NCBI GenBank assembly: GCA_000597885.1
Contig: CP004371.1
Coordinates: 124,001 to 188,000, forward strand
Length of the DNA stretch: 64,000 nucleotides
Direction of reading: 5' to 3'
DNA from: Flammeovirgaceae bacterium 311
GTDB lineage: Bacteria > Bacteroidota > Bacteroidia > Cytophagales > Cyclobacteriaceae
Numbering within the stretch: the first letter of the stretch is position 1; each line of letters begins with the position of its first letter. Both the position numbers and the translations under genes were made by a program. The notes below the pieces were generated by a model. That model was not told the origin of the DNA. It did not search any database and saw nothing but the letters and a program-made list of their open reading frames with translations. Below are positions 54,463 to 64,000 of this stretch, piece after piece.

Positions 54463-54657
54463 ATATGGCGCTTGCTGTCTGATACAGATATGGTTTATAC
54501 ATAAAACATAATAATTCTGGTGCCAGTTGATGCACCTGCTCATTAACTTAATTTGTTCTTATACGTTTATTCGTCAGGAATCTCTCTTATTCTATAGAAT
54601 AGAATATAACTCCTATTTTCAAACTTACTATTTTTTACGACCTGTTGATTTTTACAT

Positions 54658-56187
54658 ATGGCCATACTGGGAAATATTATTAAGCATGCGCTGGAGTTAA
54701 CCGAAAAGGTTGTGCCAGAATTAAGTCCTGATGAAAATCAGAATGAAGTATTGCCACAATTACTAAAAAAAGCGCAGGATACTGCTTTTGGCAGGCATTA
54801 TCGCTTCGATAAGATTTTGGAGCAGGAAGATGTTGCTGCCGCCTTTGCCCGGGAGGTACCATATTTCGATTATCACCAGATGCATGAACAATGGTGGTCG
54901 CGACAGCTGGCTGGCGAGCAGAATATCACCTGGCCCGGCAACCCAAACTATTATGCCTTAAGTTCTGGTACTACCGGAAAGCAGAGTAAGCGTATTCCTG
55001 TAACTGAAGATATGCTGAAATCAATTAGAAAAGCAGGTATCATGCAGATTCTTGCCCTCACCAATTTTGATTTTCCTGCAGAATTCTTTCAGAAAGAAGT
55101 AATGATGCTTAGCAGTTCCACTGATCTGCAGGACAAAGGAACCCATCTTGAAGGAGAGATAAGTGGAATATCTGCCAGGAATATACCCGACTGGTTTAAA
55201 GGGTACTACCGTCCGGGAGATGAAATATCTGCCCTGAATAACTGGGACGATCGGGTGGAACAGATTGCTAAAAATGCAAAAGACTGGGATGTTGGCGCAC
55301 TTAGTGGCATACCTTCCTGGAATGAATTGATGTTGAAGAAAATCATTGAATATCATGGGCTTAAACATATTCATGAAATCTGGCCAAACCTAAGCGTATT
55401 CGCCTCCGGAGGTGTGGCTTTCCAGCCATACCGTAAAAGCTTTGAGGCCCTGCTGGGCAAGCCAATCACCGTTATCGATACCTACCTGGCATCAGAAGGT
55501 TTTATCGCCTATCAGTCCAGGCCAAATAAAGAGATGGCCATGCGGCTGGTAATTAACAATGGGATTTATTTTGAATTTGTACCTTTCATCGATGAGAATA
55601 TTGATGATAACGGCAATGTTGTACAGGGTGCAAAATCATTTACACTGGAAGAAGTAGAAGAAGGGGTTGATTATGCACTGATTATTTCTACAGTAGCCGG
55701 AGCCTGGCGCTACATGATTGGTGATACGGTTCGCTTCATCAATAAAGAAAAAGCTGAAATCATTATTTCAGGCCGCACCAAGCATTTTCTGAATGTAGTT
55801 GGGTCTCAGCTGTCTGTTATGAAAATGAACGACGCTATGAAACACCTGGAAGATACTTTTGATGTTTCCATTCCGGAATTTACAGTAGCGGCAGTAAAGC
55901 CGGAGGGGGAGTACATTCACCACTGGTATTTAGGTGTGAATGGTGAAGTGGATGTTAATAAACTTACAGAAGCCCTGGACGAATATTTAAAAGAATCTAA
56001 TAAAAATTATGGTGTAGCCAGAAATCAGGCTCTAAAAGGGGTTAAGGTAGATGCAATTACACCAGAGGTATTTTATAGCTGGAACGAACGTGAAAAGAAA
56101 AAAGGTGGCCAGGTAAAAATGCCGCGTGTGATGAAAGAAGAAGAATTTCAGGAGTGGCAAAAGTTTGTAAAAACAACCCGCACCTGA
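54658..56187 (+). CDS. GH3 auxin-responsive-promoter family protein (acyl-adenylating/amido synthetase-like)
   Basis: 509 residues, full length. GH3-family members adenylate a carboxylate and couple it to an amine. Seen: YYALSSGTTGKQSKRIPV (ATP motif I), DTYLASEG (motif II) and WRYMIGDTVRF (motif III), the three ATP/AMP-binding motifs of the ANL-like GH3 fold, plus SGRTKHFLN. Named after plant auxin enzymes; bacterial substrates are unknown. Cytoplasmic, no signal. Monocistronic as far as can be seen. Confidence 0.92.
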   Translation: MAILGNIIKHALELTEKVVPELSPDENQNEVLPQLLKKAQDTAFGRHYRFDKILEQEDVAAAFAREVPYFDYHQMHEQWWSRQLAGEQNITWPGNPNYYALSSGTTGKQSKRIPVTEDMLKSIRKAGIMQILALTNFDFPAEFFQKEVMMLSSSTDLQDKGTHLEGEISGISARNIPDWFKGYYRPGDEISALNNWDDRVEQIAKNAKDWDVGALSGIPSWNELMLKKIIEYHGLKHIHEIWPNLSVFASGGVAFQPYRKSFEALLGKPITVIDTYLASEGFIAYQSRPNKEMAMRLVINNGIYFEFVPFIDENIDDNGNVVQGAKSFTLEEVEEGVDYALIISTVAGAWRYMIGDTVRFINKEKAEIIISGRTKHFLNVVGSQLSVMKMNDAMKHLEDTFDVSIPEFTVAAVKPEGEYIHHWYLGVNGEVDVNKLTEALDEYLKESNKNYGVARNQALKGVKVDAITPEVFYSWNEREKKKGGQVKMPRVMKEEEFQEWQKFVKTTRT

Positions 56188-56511
56188 TTTGATGTTTTTA
56201 TTTTGTACACTCCGGAATATTTGTCCGGCTAATGTTTCATGGTAGAACTCTTCATCAAAATTAACAGCATGAGCAGGTTAAGGAAAATTCTTTGATCAGC
56301 GTTGCCTGATGGATGGGGTTTAATTCCTGAGGTATCTGGCTATCCCATCATACTACTCAAAACTTAGTGGCAGGCATGTCCGTTATAAAGGCATATTTTT
56401 TTTCCAGACCAAATTACCTAGGATAACTGCTGTCTTTCATTTAGGTAAAGAGTGTCAGTGCCGAAGGCGATGAGCCTTACCTTTGGTTAAGCAGTATCTG
56501 AATCCGTACCT
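56188..56511. other. Intergenic stretch
   Basis: About 320 bases between the adenylating enzyme and the lipoprotein gene. No gene, terminator or clear repeat seen. Confidence 0.4.
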
Positions 56512-57861
56512 ATGTTCTATTCCAACAGAGTTTCTACCTACTGTTTACAAGTATTTTTGTGCTGTTTAATCCTGCTTTTTGGTGGATGCAATGATCAGCA
56601 GTTAAATCCTGAAGAGAAGTATGCAGTGAGAGGAAGAAAGGTGGAGATAGTGCTGAAAGATGGAAGTTATACGTTGATGCGCAATGGAGAACCTTATTTT
56701 ATAAAGGGTGCCGGGGGATATGAGCATTACGATAAAATTAAAGCCCATGGAGGCAATTCTGTTCGTGTCTGGCATTCCGAAAATGCACAGCAGGTTTTGG
56801 ATGAGGCACACAGGCATGGGCTAACGGTTACACTAGGACTTTGGATGAAACCTGAGAATGAGGGATTTAATTATTATGACAAAGAACTGGTAGCTCAGCA
56901 GTATGAGGAAATGCGCCAGGTGGTGTTGCGGTATAAAGATCATCCTGCCTTACTGATGTGGGGCTTAGGGAATGAACTCAACCTGGAGGCCTCTAATACC
57001 AAAGTGTGGGATGCTGTGAATGACATTGCAGAAATGATACATGAGGTTGATCCTGACCATCCTACCACCACCATGATTGTGGGAGTCAGAACAAAACTGA
57101 TAAACCTGATTGTAAGAAAGTGTCCGGCAATAGATGTTATTTCAATCAATACCTTCGGGGCTTTGGTTAATATTCCCCGCAAGATTAGAGAGAGTGAATG
57201 GAAAGGTCCTTACGTTGTTTCCGAGTTTGGTGCCAGAGGGTACTGGGAAACATATGCCACCTGGTGGTACGCACCCCTTGAGCAAACCAGTTCAGAAAAA
57301 GCAATTTTCATAAAAGAACGCTATCGGAGGGTGATAAGCGCCGATACCAACCTGTGTCTGGGGGGCTATGTTTTTTACTGGGGATATAAATTTGAAGGTA
57401 CTCCAACCTGGTACAGCATTTACACTCAGGGGGGCGAAGAGACAGTGATGGCAGAGGTGATGCGGGAGCTCTGGAATGGAGATTCAAAAAAAAATAAAGC
57501 ACCCTATGTAGCATACCTTAAGATAAACGATACTTTCGCTAATGATAATATCTATCTTAAAATCGGAGAAACCTATGATGCAACTGTATATACCTTTGAT
57601 CCGGATGGTGATACTTTGGATGTCAGATGGGAGGTGCTGCCTGAAACTTTTGATGAGCAGGGTGAAGAAATAAATGATAAAAAGCCGGCACCAATACCTG
57701 ATTTGATCAGCAATGGTTCTGATAATAAAATCAGACTTTTAACACCTGCCCAACCAGGTCCTTATAGATTATATGCATACATATATGATAATCAGGGACA
57801 TGTAGCTACAGCAAATGTCCCCTTTTATGTAAATGAAATAGGAGCCTATATGAAGCAGTAG
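56512..57861 (+). CDS. Glycosidase-like lipoprotein (clan GH-A TIM barrel)
   Basis: 449 residues. A lipoprotein signal ends LFGGC (Cys26). The catalytic part looks like a GH2/GH5-type TIM barrel: YFIKGAGGYEHYDKIKAHGG at the start, general acid/base Glu in WGLGNELNLE, and nucleophile Glu in YVVSEFGARGYWE. The last ~120 residues (from about KAPYVAYLKINDTF) are an Ig/beta-sandwich-like domain (DATVYTFDPDGDTLDVRWEV). Envelope-attached, acting on beta-glucan or a similar polymer; the precise family is uncertain. A possible editor or degrader of the exopolysaccharide made downstream. Confidence 0.8.
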   Translation: MFYSNRVSTYCLQVFLCCLILLFGGCNDQQLNPEEKYAVRGRKVEIVLKDGSYTLMRNGEPYFIKGAGGYEHYDKIKAHGGNSVRVWHSENAQQVLDEAHRHGLTVTLGLWMKPENEGFNYYDKELVAQQYEEMRQVVLRYKDHPALLMWGLGNELNLEASNTKVWDAVNDIAEMIHEVDPDHPTTTMIVGVRTKLINLIVRKCPAIDVISINTFGALVNIPRKIRESEWKGPYVVSEFGARGYWETYATWWYAPLEQTSSEKAIFIKERYRRVISADTNLCLGGYVFYWGYKFEGTPTWYSIYTQGGEETVMAEVMRELWNGDSKKNKAPYVAYLKINDTFANDNIYLKIGETYDATVYTFDPDGDTLDVRWEVLPETFDEQGEEINDKKPAPIPDLISNGSDNKIRLLTPAQPGPYRLYAYIYDNQGHVATANVPFYVNEIGAYMKQ

Positions 57862-58549
57862 TAACTATAACAGACTGTAATAACAGGTATTTTTTTGCTG
57901 TTTATGTTATGTGTAGCTGTAGCCATCCAGATCCAATATGCACAGATTTCGTTTGCCGGATAAGTTTATTTGTACTAAAACATTAGTATGAGGGTTCAGT
58001 TTTAAATATATATCTGCATACCCAAATGTACAGTTTAGCTGTAATCATATAATAAATAAGTTTTATGTTATAGGGTGCAGTTTAATTATGTTGCATTGAA
58101 ATCGAAGCGGGCTTACTTAGATGTTTATCAAAACCTATTCTTTTTTCTGCTCGTAGTGTTATAAGGGCTTTTATTTTTTTGCGGGCTTACAAATAAACTT
58201 GAAGGCAATACTGGGATATTGGAAGCAAAAAATTCTTACTGAATGAATTACACAAAACGCGCAATGCGATCGTTATTGACTTTCAATAATCTCTATATAA
58301 CAGATGTGACAGCGATAGATAAGCAAAAGAGAATCAAGACATATCAAAATATGCAGTTGAGTAGCACTGGCTTTTTAGAGAGATGATCCTTATAAAATAA
58401 ATTTATCCTTAAATGTTCTGAATATAAAAAATGCTGATGGCCAGTCATATAATGTAGAGGAGATTTGATTACCCTAAATCGTTTGGCAATGTATTCAGGT
58501 ATCATACAACGCCTGATACTAATATGTTTTTTTAACCTTGTACATAATA
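57862..58549. other. Long leader region of the polysaccharide locus
   Basis: About 690 A/T-rich bases without a gene. A direct repeat GCGGGCTTAC occurs at about 58110 and 58180. The promoter of the export/tyrosine-kinase operon should lie in its last part. I see no clear JUMPstart-type sequence. Confidence 0.5.
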
Positions 58550-59338
58550 ATGAAATTCAGAATTTTTCAGCTGCTGGGGCTTTTGCTCCTGTTTGCCTCC
58601 TGCTCCAGAAACCTGACTTATTTTAATGAACCCGATGAACCAGCTGCCCAGCAGGAACATGTAGAAGCAGTAACTAATACAAGTTCTCCCAGAATTCAGC
58701 CTGATGATATTTTAAGCATTAAAGTAAGCAGCCTTAGTCCTGAATCAAATACCTTATTCAACCAGGGTGTAATTTCACAAGGTGGCGGCGGAGTTTCTGG
58801 TGGCGGCGGCAGCAGCAGCCAGAGCGTAGATGGTTACCTGGTAGATTCTGCTGGCTATATCCGCTTTCCAATACTGAATAAGATAAAGCTGGGTGGGCTC
58901 ACCAAAGAACAGGCTGTCCAGAAAATAGAAGAAGCCTTACTGGAGTATCTACGTGAACCGGTTGTTAATATTCGCTTTATGAACTACCGCTTTACTGTGA
59001 TCGGAGAAGTTGGGAACCCTTCTACATTTACTGTACAGTCAGAGAAAGTTAATTTGCTTACAGCATTGGGCATGGCCGGTGACTTAACAATTTATGGTAA
59101 GCGGGAGAACGTACTGCTGATCCGTGAAGAGGGGGGCATAAGAACCATGACCCGGATTAACCTGAATAGTAGAAATTTATTGAACTCTCCTTATTTCTAC
59201 CTGCAGCAGAATGATGTGATTTATGTTGAAGCGGTAAAAGCAAGGGGATATGCTGCCAATAACTTCAGGGCCAATCTTCCATTTGTACTAAGCCTGATAT
59301 CTACGGTTACGATATTGTTTTGGCGAATTTCCAGATAA
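58550..59338 (+). CDS. Polysaccharide export (OPX/Wza-like) lipoprotein
   Basis: About 262 residues from ATG 58550. Lipobox FASC after a short hydrophobic segment. Poly_export domain SPRIQPDDILSIKVSSLSPE, then a glycine/serine-rich insertion (QGGGGVSGGGGSSSQS), and an SLBB-like part (FTVIGEVGNPSTFTVQSEKV, LTALGMAGDLTIYG). A final hydrophobic helix (LPFVLSLISTVTILFW). Outer-membrane export channel subunit for capsule or exopolysaccharide, co-transcribed with the tyrosine kinase 11 bases on. Confidence 0.9.
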   Translation: MKFRIFQLLGLLLLFASCSRNLTYFNEPDEPAAQQEHVEAVTNTSSPRIQPDDILSIKVSSLSPESNTLFNQGVISQGGGGVSGGGGSSSQSVDGYLVDSAGYIRFPILNKIKLGGLTKEQAVQKIEEALLEYLREPVVNIRFMNYRFTVIGEVGNPSTFTVQSEKVNLLTALGMAGDLTIYGKRENVLLIREEGGIRTMTRINLNSRNLLNSPYFYLQQNDVIYVEAVKARGYAANNFRANLPFVLSLISTVTILFWRISR

Positions 59339-59349
59339 ACCAGTTAAAA

Positions 59350-61698
59350 ATGACAGATCAGGATAACCTTCTGCTTGAAGATTCCGAGCAAATAAATTTT
59401 AAAGAAATAATTCTTAAGTACCTAAGATACTGGTACCTGTTTCTGCTGGGAACCATTATTTGTTTTGGCCTGGCTTACCTTTACCTGCGGTACACTACAC
59501 CACAATATCTAATTACTACCAGCATCCTGATCAAAAGCGATCAGCAATCAGGAGGACTCACCGAAAGTGCAGTTTTTAATGATATACCAGGTTTTAAATC
59601 GCATACCAATATAGATAACGAAATCAGGCTGCTCAAGTCACAGAGCCTGATGCACCGGGTGTTTAATGAGCTGGATCTGGATGTAACCTACTATGGAGAT
59701 GGGAGAATAAAAGACCCGGAGCTGTATGGAAATAAACTGCCCTTCAGAGTAGTTACAAATAAACTGGACTCCCTTGCGTATGGTAAGGTGATCAAGGTTC
59801 ATCTTAAAGGAAACAATTCTTATGATATAGAATACAATGAAAAAATCAGTTCCCATAAATTTGGTCAGCGTGTAAACGTAGGATTTGGAGAATTTACCAT
59901 TGTTTCTGATTCCAGGCTGATTAGGAACGGCATGACGGTAAGGGTTCATTTTAACAATATTCAGCGTTTAGCGAGCAATTACAGCGACAGGTTAGTAGTA
60001 GAAAAAGATAAACTAGCCTGGAGCAGTGCCCTTATCTTAAGCCTGGTAGATCCGGTTCCTGAAAAGGGCAAAGACATACTGAACAAATTAATTGAAGTCT
60101 ACAACAAAGAGGCGGTAGAAGATAAAAATGTAATTGCTGCCAATACCATTGAATTTATCAATGAACGCTTACAGTTTCTAACAGAAGAACTTACCGATGT
60201 AGAGAAGGATGTAGAAGAATACAAACGCGAGCGCAGGTTAACAAATGTTGGAACTGAAGCCCAGCTTTACCTGCAGGGCAGAACAGGTTACGACCAGCAA
60301 CTGTCGGAATATGAACTGCAGCTGGAAATTCTGAATTCTATTGAAGATTATTTACGTAGAGAGGGTAATGAAGTAGGTATAGTGCCCAGCACATTGAGTA
60401 TAACCGACCATACATTGAACAGGCTGATAGAAAGGTATAATGAACTGCAACTGGAACGGCAGCGCCTGCTGCTCACTAATAAGCCTAACAACCCGCTGGT
60501 CATGAATCTGTCGGAGCAGCTTACTGACCTAAGGCAGAATATTCTGGAAAATTTAAGCAACATTAGGCAAAGTATGGAAATTACCAGGAACAACCTGCAG
60601 AGCAATTATGCGCAGTTCGAGTCTAAAATCGAGCAGGTTCCTGGCATGGAGCGCGAAATACAGGCCATCAGCAGGCAACAGGGCATTAAGGAGGGGCTAT
60701 ACCTTTACCTGCTGCAAAAGCGCGAAGAATCTGCACTTTCACTAGCGGCAACTGTATCTAACTCCCGGATTATTGATCCTGCAAGCGCCGGTTCTGTTCC
60801 GGTATCGCCTGAGAGCACAACTTTTTATCTTTATGCACTTGTATTTGGTATAGGTATGCCTTTTGCTTTTCTTTTTATAAGAGACATGCTCAACAATAAA
60901 GTGCAGGAACAAAAAGATGTAGAAAGAGCTACATCAACACCAATTTTAGGAGAAATAGCCCATAAGCGTACCGGCGAAAATCTGGTGGTAACACACGACA
61001 GTAGAAGTCCTGTAGCGGAGTTGTTCAGGCTGATCAGGGCAAACCTGCAGTTTGCCAATGCCGGGAGATCTAATAAAGTAATGCTGGTAACCTCCAGCAC
61101 AAGCGGTGAGGGAAAAACTTTTTTCAGCATTAACCTGGGGGCCAGCCTTGCACTTTCGGGGAAGCGCGTTGTTGTAATTGATTTCGATTTAAGAAAACCA
61201 AGCCTGCTGCACAACCTGGGGATGACCAATGATTTTGGCATCACCAATTACCTGGTAACAGAAAACACTCCTATAAAAGAGTTGATTAAACCCACAAAAG
61301 TATCTAATAATCTTTATGTGGTAGGGGCTGGCCCCATACCGCCAAACCCGGCAGAATTAATGCTGCTGCCAAAAATCGGAGGCTTGATTGATGGGCTCCG
61401 GCAGCAATTTGACTATGTGATTATTGATACTTCTCCAGTAGGACAGGTAGCCGATGCGCTTTCCCTTGCGCCATACATCGATCTAAGTCTATACCTGGTC
61501 AGATATCAATTTACTGAAAAGGAACAGGTAAAGATTGTAAATGATATCTATAGAAAGAAAAAGCTTAACCATACCATGATTGTACTGAATGATGCCCGAA
61601 AAGGCGGTGGGTATGGTTACGGAAAAGGCTATGGCTATGGTTATGGCTACGGTCAGGAAAAACGAAGTTGGTTCAGCAGATTTAGAAAAAAAGCATGA
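59350..61698 (+). CDS. Wzc-like polysaccharide co-polymerase/tyrosine autokinase
   Basis: About 782 residues from ATG 59350; the frame extends to a TTG at 59320. Wzz-like chain-length domain between two membrane helices (about residues 30-50 and 495-515), coiled-coil middle, then the BY-kinase: Walker A SSTSGEGKTFFS (about 582-593), Walker A' VVVIDFDLRKP (about 608-618), Walker B YVIIDTSPVG (about 690). The C-terminus has a GY-rich tail (GYGYGKGYGYGYGYG; six tyrosines), the expected autophosphorylation cluster. It controls polymer length and export with the OPX protein. Confidence 0.94.
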   Translation: MTDQDNLLLEDSEQINFKEIILKYLRYWYLFLLGTIICFGLAYLYLRYTTPQYLITTSILIKSDQQSGGLTESAVFNDIPGFKSHTNIDNEIRLLKSQSLMHRVFNELDLDVTYYGDGRIKDPELYGNKLPFRVVTNKLDSLAYGKVIKVHLKGNNSYDIEYNEKISSHKFGQRVNVGFGEFTIVSDSRLIRNGMTVRVHFNNIQRLASNYSDRLVVEKDKLAWSSALILSLVDPVPEKGKDILNKLIEVYNKEAVEDKNVIAANTIEFINERLQFLTEELTDVEKDVEEYKRERRLTNVGTEAQLYLQGRTGYDQQLSEYELQLEILNSIEDYLRREGNEVGIVPSTLSITDHTLNRLIERYNELQLERQRLLLTNKPNNPLVMNLSEQLTDLRQNILENLSNIRQSMEITRNNLQSNYAQFESKIEQVPGMEREIQAISRQQGIKEGLYLYLLQKREESALSLAATVSNSRIIDPASAGSVPVSPESTTFYLYALVFGIGMPFAFLFIRDMLNNKVQEQKDVERATSTPILGEIAHKRTGENLVVTHDSRSPVAELFRLIRANLQFANAGRSNKVMLVTSSTSGEGKTFFSINLGASLALSGKRVVVIDFDLRKPSLLHNLGMTNDFGITNYLVTENTPIKELIKPTKVSNNLYVVGAGPIPPNPAELMLLPKIGGLIDGLRQQFDYVIIDTSPVGQVADALSLAPYIDLSLYLVRYQFTEKEQVKIVNDIYRKKKLNHTMIVLNDARKGGGYGYGKGYGYGYGYGQEKRSWFSRFRKKA

Positions 61699-61864
61699 GG
61701 TTTGACACCACTCCTTTCCGGCCATGACTGATAACTATCAAGTGCAGCCATTAAGCAATTCATTACTGTTACACTTTTATGTAAAGTGCACAACCATTGC
61801 AGGATGAAGTCTGCCAGTACGGTTAGTATAGGAAGTGCGCCGACCTTTATATTAATTTTAACGT

Positions 61865-61887
61865 ATTAGGATTACATTTACCCTAAT
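61865..61887. promoter_or_regulatory. Inverted repeat upstream of the epimerase gene
   Basis: ATTAGG and CCCTAAT about ten bases apart, 31 bases before the start codon. TTACCCTAA also occurs near 58469 in front of the export operon. Possible common operator; weak. Confidence 0.25.
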
Positions 61888-61917
61888 TTTTAATAGCATC
61901 AAAAAAACCTCAACAGC

Positions 61918-62898
61918 ATGTACACAACGCCTTACCATCAAGAGGATCTTAACAAGTTTGATTTTTTAGTTACCGGAGGCGCAGGGTTCATAGGTTCAAA
62001 TATTGTAGAATATTTACTGAAGTATGGTGCTAAAAAGGTGCGGGTGCTGGATAATTTCGCTACAGGCGATCATACCAATCTGCAGGAGTTTAAAGATCAC
62101 CCGTCATTAGAAATAATAGAAGGAGATATACGTGATCTGGAAACCTGCCAGCGCGCCATGTCTGGTATAGATTATGTAACTCACCAGGCTGCACTGGGTT
62201 CTGTGCCACGTTCCATCAATGATCCTGTAACCACCAATGAGGTCAATATTGGCGGCTTCCTGAACATGCTGGTTGCTGCAAGAGATGCTGGCATCAGGCG
62301 CATGGTATATGCAGCCAGTTCAAGTACCTATGGCGATCATCCAGGTTTGCCCAAGATTGAAGACGAGATAGGTAATCCGCTGTCACCTTATGCAGTTACA
62401 AAGTATGTTAATGAGCTTTATGCCAGTGTTTTTTCCAGCACCTATGATTTTCATACCATAGGCTTGCGCTATTTCAATGTGTTTGGACCCAGGCAAAATC
62501 CAAAAGGCCCTTATGCAGCAGTGATACCACTTTTCATAGAGGCAGCTCTTAGCAGAGAAGCTGCCACCATTAATGGCGATGGAGAAACCAGCCGGGATTT
62601 TACCTTTGTTGAAAATGCGGTGCAAGCAAACATAAAAGCAATGCTTACACAGGGAATTAACCAGCATGAAGTTATAAATATTGCTTTTGGAGAACGTACC
62701 ACACTTAATGAGCTTTGGGAAAAGATCTGTGAGCTCACTCAAACTACTTTAGAGCCAAATTACCGGGAGGAACGTGTTGGTGATGTAAAACACAGCCTGG
62801 CAAATATTACGAAAGCCAGAGAACTTATCGATTATAAACCTCAGTATTCTGTACTTGAAGGCCTATCACTGGCAGTGGACTGGTATGCGAACCCCTAA
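61918..62898 (+). CDS. NAD-dependent UDP-sugar 4-epimerase (WbpP-like)
   Basis: 326 residues. Extended [13 protein letters not shown] (residues 19-28), serine/threonine site in [10 protein letters not shown] (134-140), Tyr158 and Lys162 in [32 protein letters not shown] is the pattern of WbpP/Gne-type UDP-GlcNAc (uronate) 4-epimerases. Cytoplasmic. It makes UDP-GalNAc-type sugars for the polysaccharide. Lies 219 bases after the kinase. Confidence 0.92.
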   Translation: MYTTPYHQEDLNKFDFLVTGGAGFIGSNIVEYLLKYGAKKVRVLDNFATGDHTNLQEFKDHPSLEIIEGDIRDLETCQRAMSGIDYVTHQAALGSVPRSINDPVTTNEVNIGGFLNMLVAARDAGIRRMVYAASSSTYGDHPGLPKIEDEIGNPLSPYAVTKYVNELYASVFSSTYDFHTIGLRYFNVFGPRQNPKGPYAAVIPLFIEAALSREAATINGDGETSRDFTFVENAVQANIKAMLTQGINQHEVINIAFGERTTLNELWEKICELTQTTLEPNYREERVGDVKHSLANITKARELIDYKPQYSVLEGLSLAVDWYANP

Positions 62899-63119
62899 AC
62901 CTCTAAATTAGAAAAATACAAAAAAGGTCCTACGTTCTGTTTTTTTACTTTAAAAAGAGAAGCGCTGAACCAGCAGACGCAGAGCAGCTGTTATGCTATT
63001 TCATTTTTAATCTTTATCAGAAATAATCCAAACATTCCAGCATTTATAACATTTAATATATACCGTTATACAACATTAATAGTGGTTTAGCAGACTACAT
63101 TATGTGAATCAATTTTTTT

Positions 63120-64000
63120 ATGGACATCAAGGTTTCTGTAGTTATACCTGCGTATAACCGAGGCGATATAATAAGTGAAACTTTAGATTCAGTGTTAGCG
63201 CAAAGCCTTGTAGAATGGGAGTGTATAGTAGTTGATGATGGTTCTACTGACACCACTGAAGCAGTTTTACAGACATATGTAGAGAAAGATGCGCGTTTTA
63301 AATACATACACCGGCCTGCAGACCGGCAAAAAGGTGGCAACACCTGTAGAAACATAGGCCTGGAGTTAGCCAGGGGAGAGTATGTTCAGTTTCTGGATTC
63401 CGACGACTTGATTGCGCCAAATAAATTTGAAGAGCAGGTCAAGGTTTTGAGCAGGAGCGATCTTCGCGCAGTGGCAACCTGTAAATGGGGTCGCTTTAGA
63501 ACATTAAAGGATCATTTAGCATCTAAGCCATACGAACCTACGTACATCAACACTGATGGTCCGCTAGAACTGCTTGATGTTTTTGGCAAACACAGCATCT
63601 GGTTTCCTCCACATGTATATCTGGCAAGAAAAAGCCTGATAGAGGAGGCAGGCTACTGGAATGAAGAACTGAAGATGAACCAGGATGGTGAGTTTTTTTC
63701 ACGTGTTTTGCTGGCAGCCTCAGAGATCATTTTTGTTCCTGAAACCGAAGTCTATTACAGGCGTCATACAGGCGGTAATACCAGTTCGTGGAACAAAGAG
63801 GAAAAAGTTAGAAGCGTTATCCACAGCTGGATATTAGTAGATCGTGCTATTGAAGATAAACTTGGCATATCAAACCACTCTTACGTGAAACAGGCACGAA
63901 ATCTGATTTATGACAAAATAAAGTACAAATTCCCGGCTATCATCAGAGAGTACCAGGATTTTTTTAATTTGAAACGCTCAAGAACAGAAGAATTTTATAT
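63120..64000 (+). CDS. Family 2 glycosyltransferase, 5' part
   Basis: Start ATG 63120; the frame is open to the end of the window (293 codons), so the C-terminus is missing. GT-A fold: SVVIPAYNRGDIISETLDSV, CIVVDDGSTD, GGNTCRNIGLELARGEYVQF, LDSDDL (metal-binding DxD), and NQDGEFF with the catalytic-side acidic residues. Adds a sugar in the polysaccharide repeat; specificity unknown. It follows the epimerase by about 220 bases. Confidence 0.92.
   Translation, partial: MDIKVSVVIPAYNRGDIISETLDSVLAQSLVEWECIVVDDGSTDTTEAVLQTYVEKDARFKYIHRPADRQKGGNTCRNIGLELARGEYVQFLDSDDLIAPNKFEEQVKVLSRSDLRAVATCKWGRFRTLKDHLASKPYEPTYINTDGPLELLDVFGKHSIWFPPHVYLARKSLIEEAGYWNEELKMNQDGEFFSRVLLAASEIIFVPETEVYYRRHTGGNTSSWNKEEKVRSVIHSWILVDRAIEDKLGISNHSYVKQARNLIYDKIKYKFPAIIREYQDFFNLKRSRTEEFY

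Noticed and set aside
58110-58190. Direct repeat GCGGGCTTAC as a mobile-element end or phage attachment site
   Set aside because: Only ten bases, no integrase, transposase or tRNA nearby.
1-64000. CRISPR array, prophage, insertion sequence, tRNA or rRNA
   Set aside because: I found no regular repeat/spacer pattern, transposase, phage structural gene or RNA gene on either strand.

Overview
The window comes from the chromosome of a Bacteroidota bacterium, most likely of the order Cytophagales. The evidence is a SusC/SusD polysaccharide-utilisation locus with a FecI/FecR regulator pair, many lipoproteins and signal peptides of Bacteroidota type, mostly weak Shine-Dalgarno sequences, and a moderate G+C content. 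I see no phage, transposase, CRISPR array, rRNA or tRNA. It reads as ordinary chromosome rich in carbohydrate metabolism, stress genes and envelope genes.

Layout. 1-9.9 kb: the 3' part of a class A penicillin-binding protein, a GH65 phosphorylase with a PfkB sugar kinase, surE, a lipid kinase, a Tat-exported Gfo/Idh-type oxidoreductase and an outer-membrane porin-like protein. 10.1-14.1 kb: a sugar-acid dehydratase (IlvD/Edd) with an SDR dehydrogenase, and a glucokinase gene broken by a one-base frameshift. 14.3-15.9 kb: a compact operon of a sigma-70-like factor, a small overlapping protein and a ClpP paralogue with an intact catalytic triad. 16-17.3 kb: a methyltransferase and a long non-coding stretch that carries a second copy of the fecR leader. 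17.3-33.9 kb: a carbohydrate locus: GH3 beta-glucosidase, FecI, FecR, SusC with an STN domain, SusD, an exported FAD oxidoreductase, a membrane protein with an FMN-binding-like motif, a GH78 alpha-L-rhamnosidase and a CstA transporter. The likely substrate is a rhamnose-containing glycoside.

33.9-42.3 kb: a stress island with three universal stress proteins, a tiny membrane protein, a DUF389 membrane protein fused to a degenerate lipid-kinase-like domain, and a large UPF0182 protein. 42.5-46.5 kb: a YiaK-like reductase, a ModF-like double ABC ATPase and a nucleoside hydrolase. 46.9-50.9 kb: a periplasmic nitrate-reductase-like module: a small DUF7009-like protein, a NapA-type molybdoenzyme with both a Tat motif and a lipobox, a membrane tetraheme cytochrome and a two-helix protein. 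No napB is present, and a CRP/FNR-type dyad lies upstream. 51-56.2 kb: an SDR with a C-terminal membrane anchor, an ankyrin protein, two DUF2382 stress proteins and a GH3-auxin-family adenylating enzyme. 56.5-64 kb: a glycosidase-like lipoprotein, then an exopolysaccharide or capsule locus: OPX export lipoprotein, Wzc-like tyrosine autokinase, UDP-GlcNAc 4-epimerase-like enzyme and a GT2 glycosyltransferase that runs off the end.

The leads I rate highest are the sigma/small-protein/ClpP operon, the exported flavin redox pair inside the rhamnosidase locus, the lipid-kinase/DUF389 fusion, the NapB-less nitrate reductase module and the decayed fecR-like relic. None can be proved novel from sequence alone.
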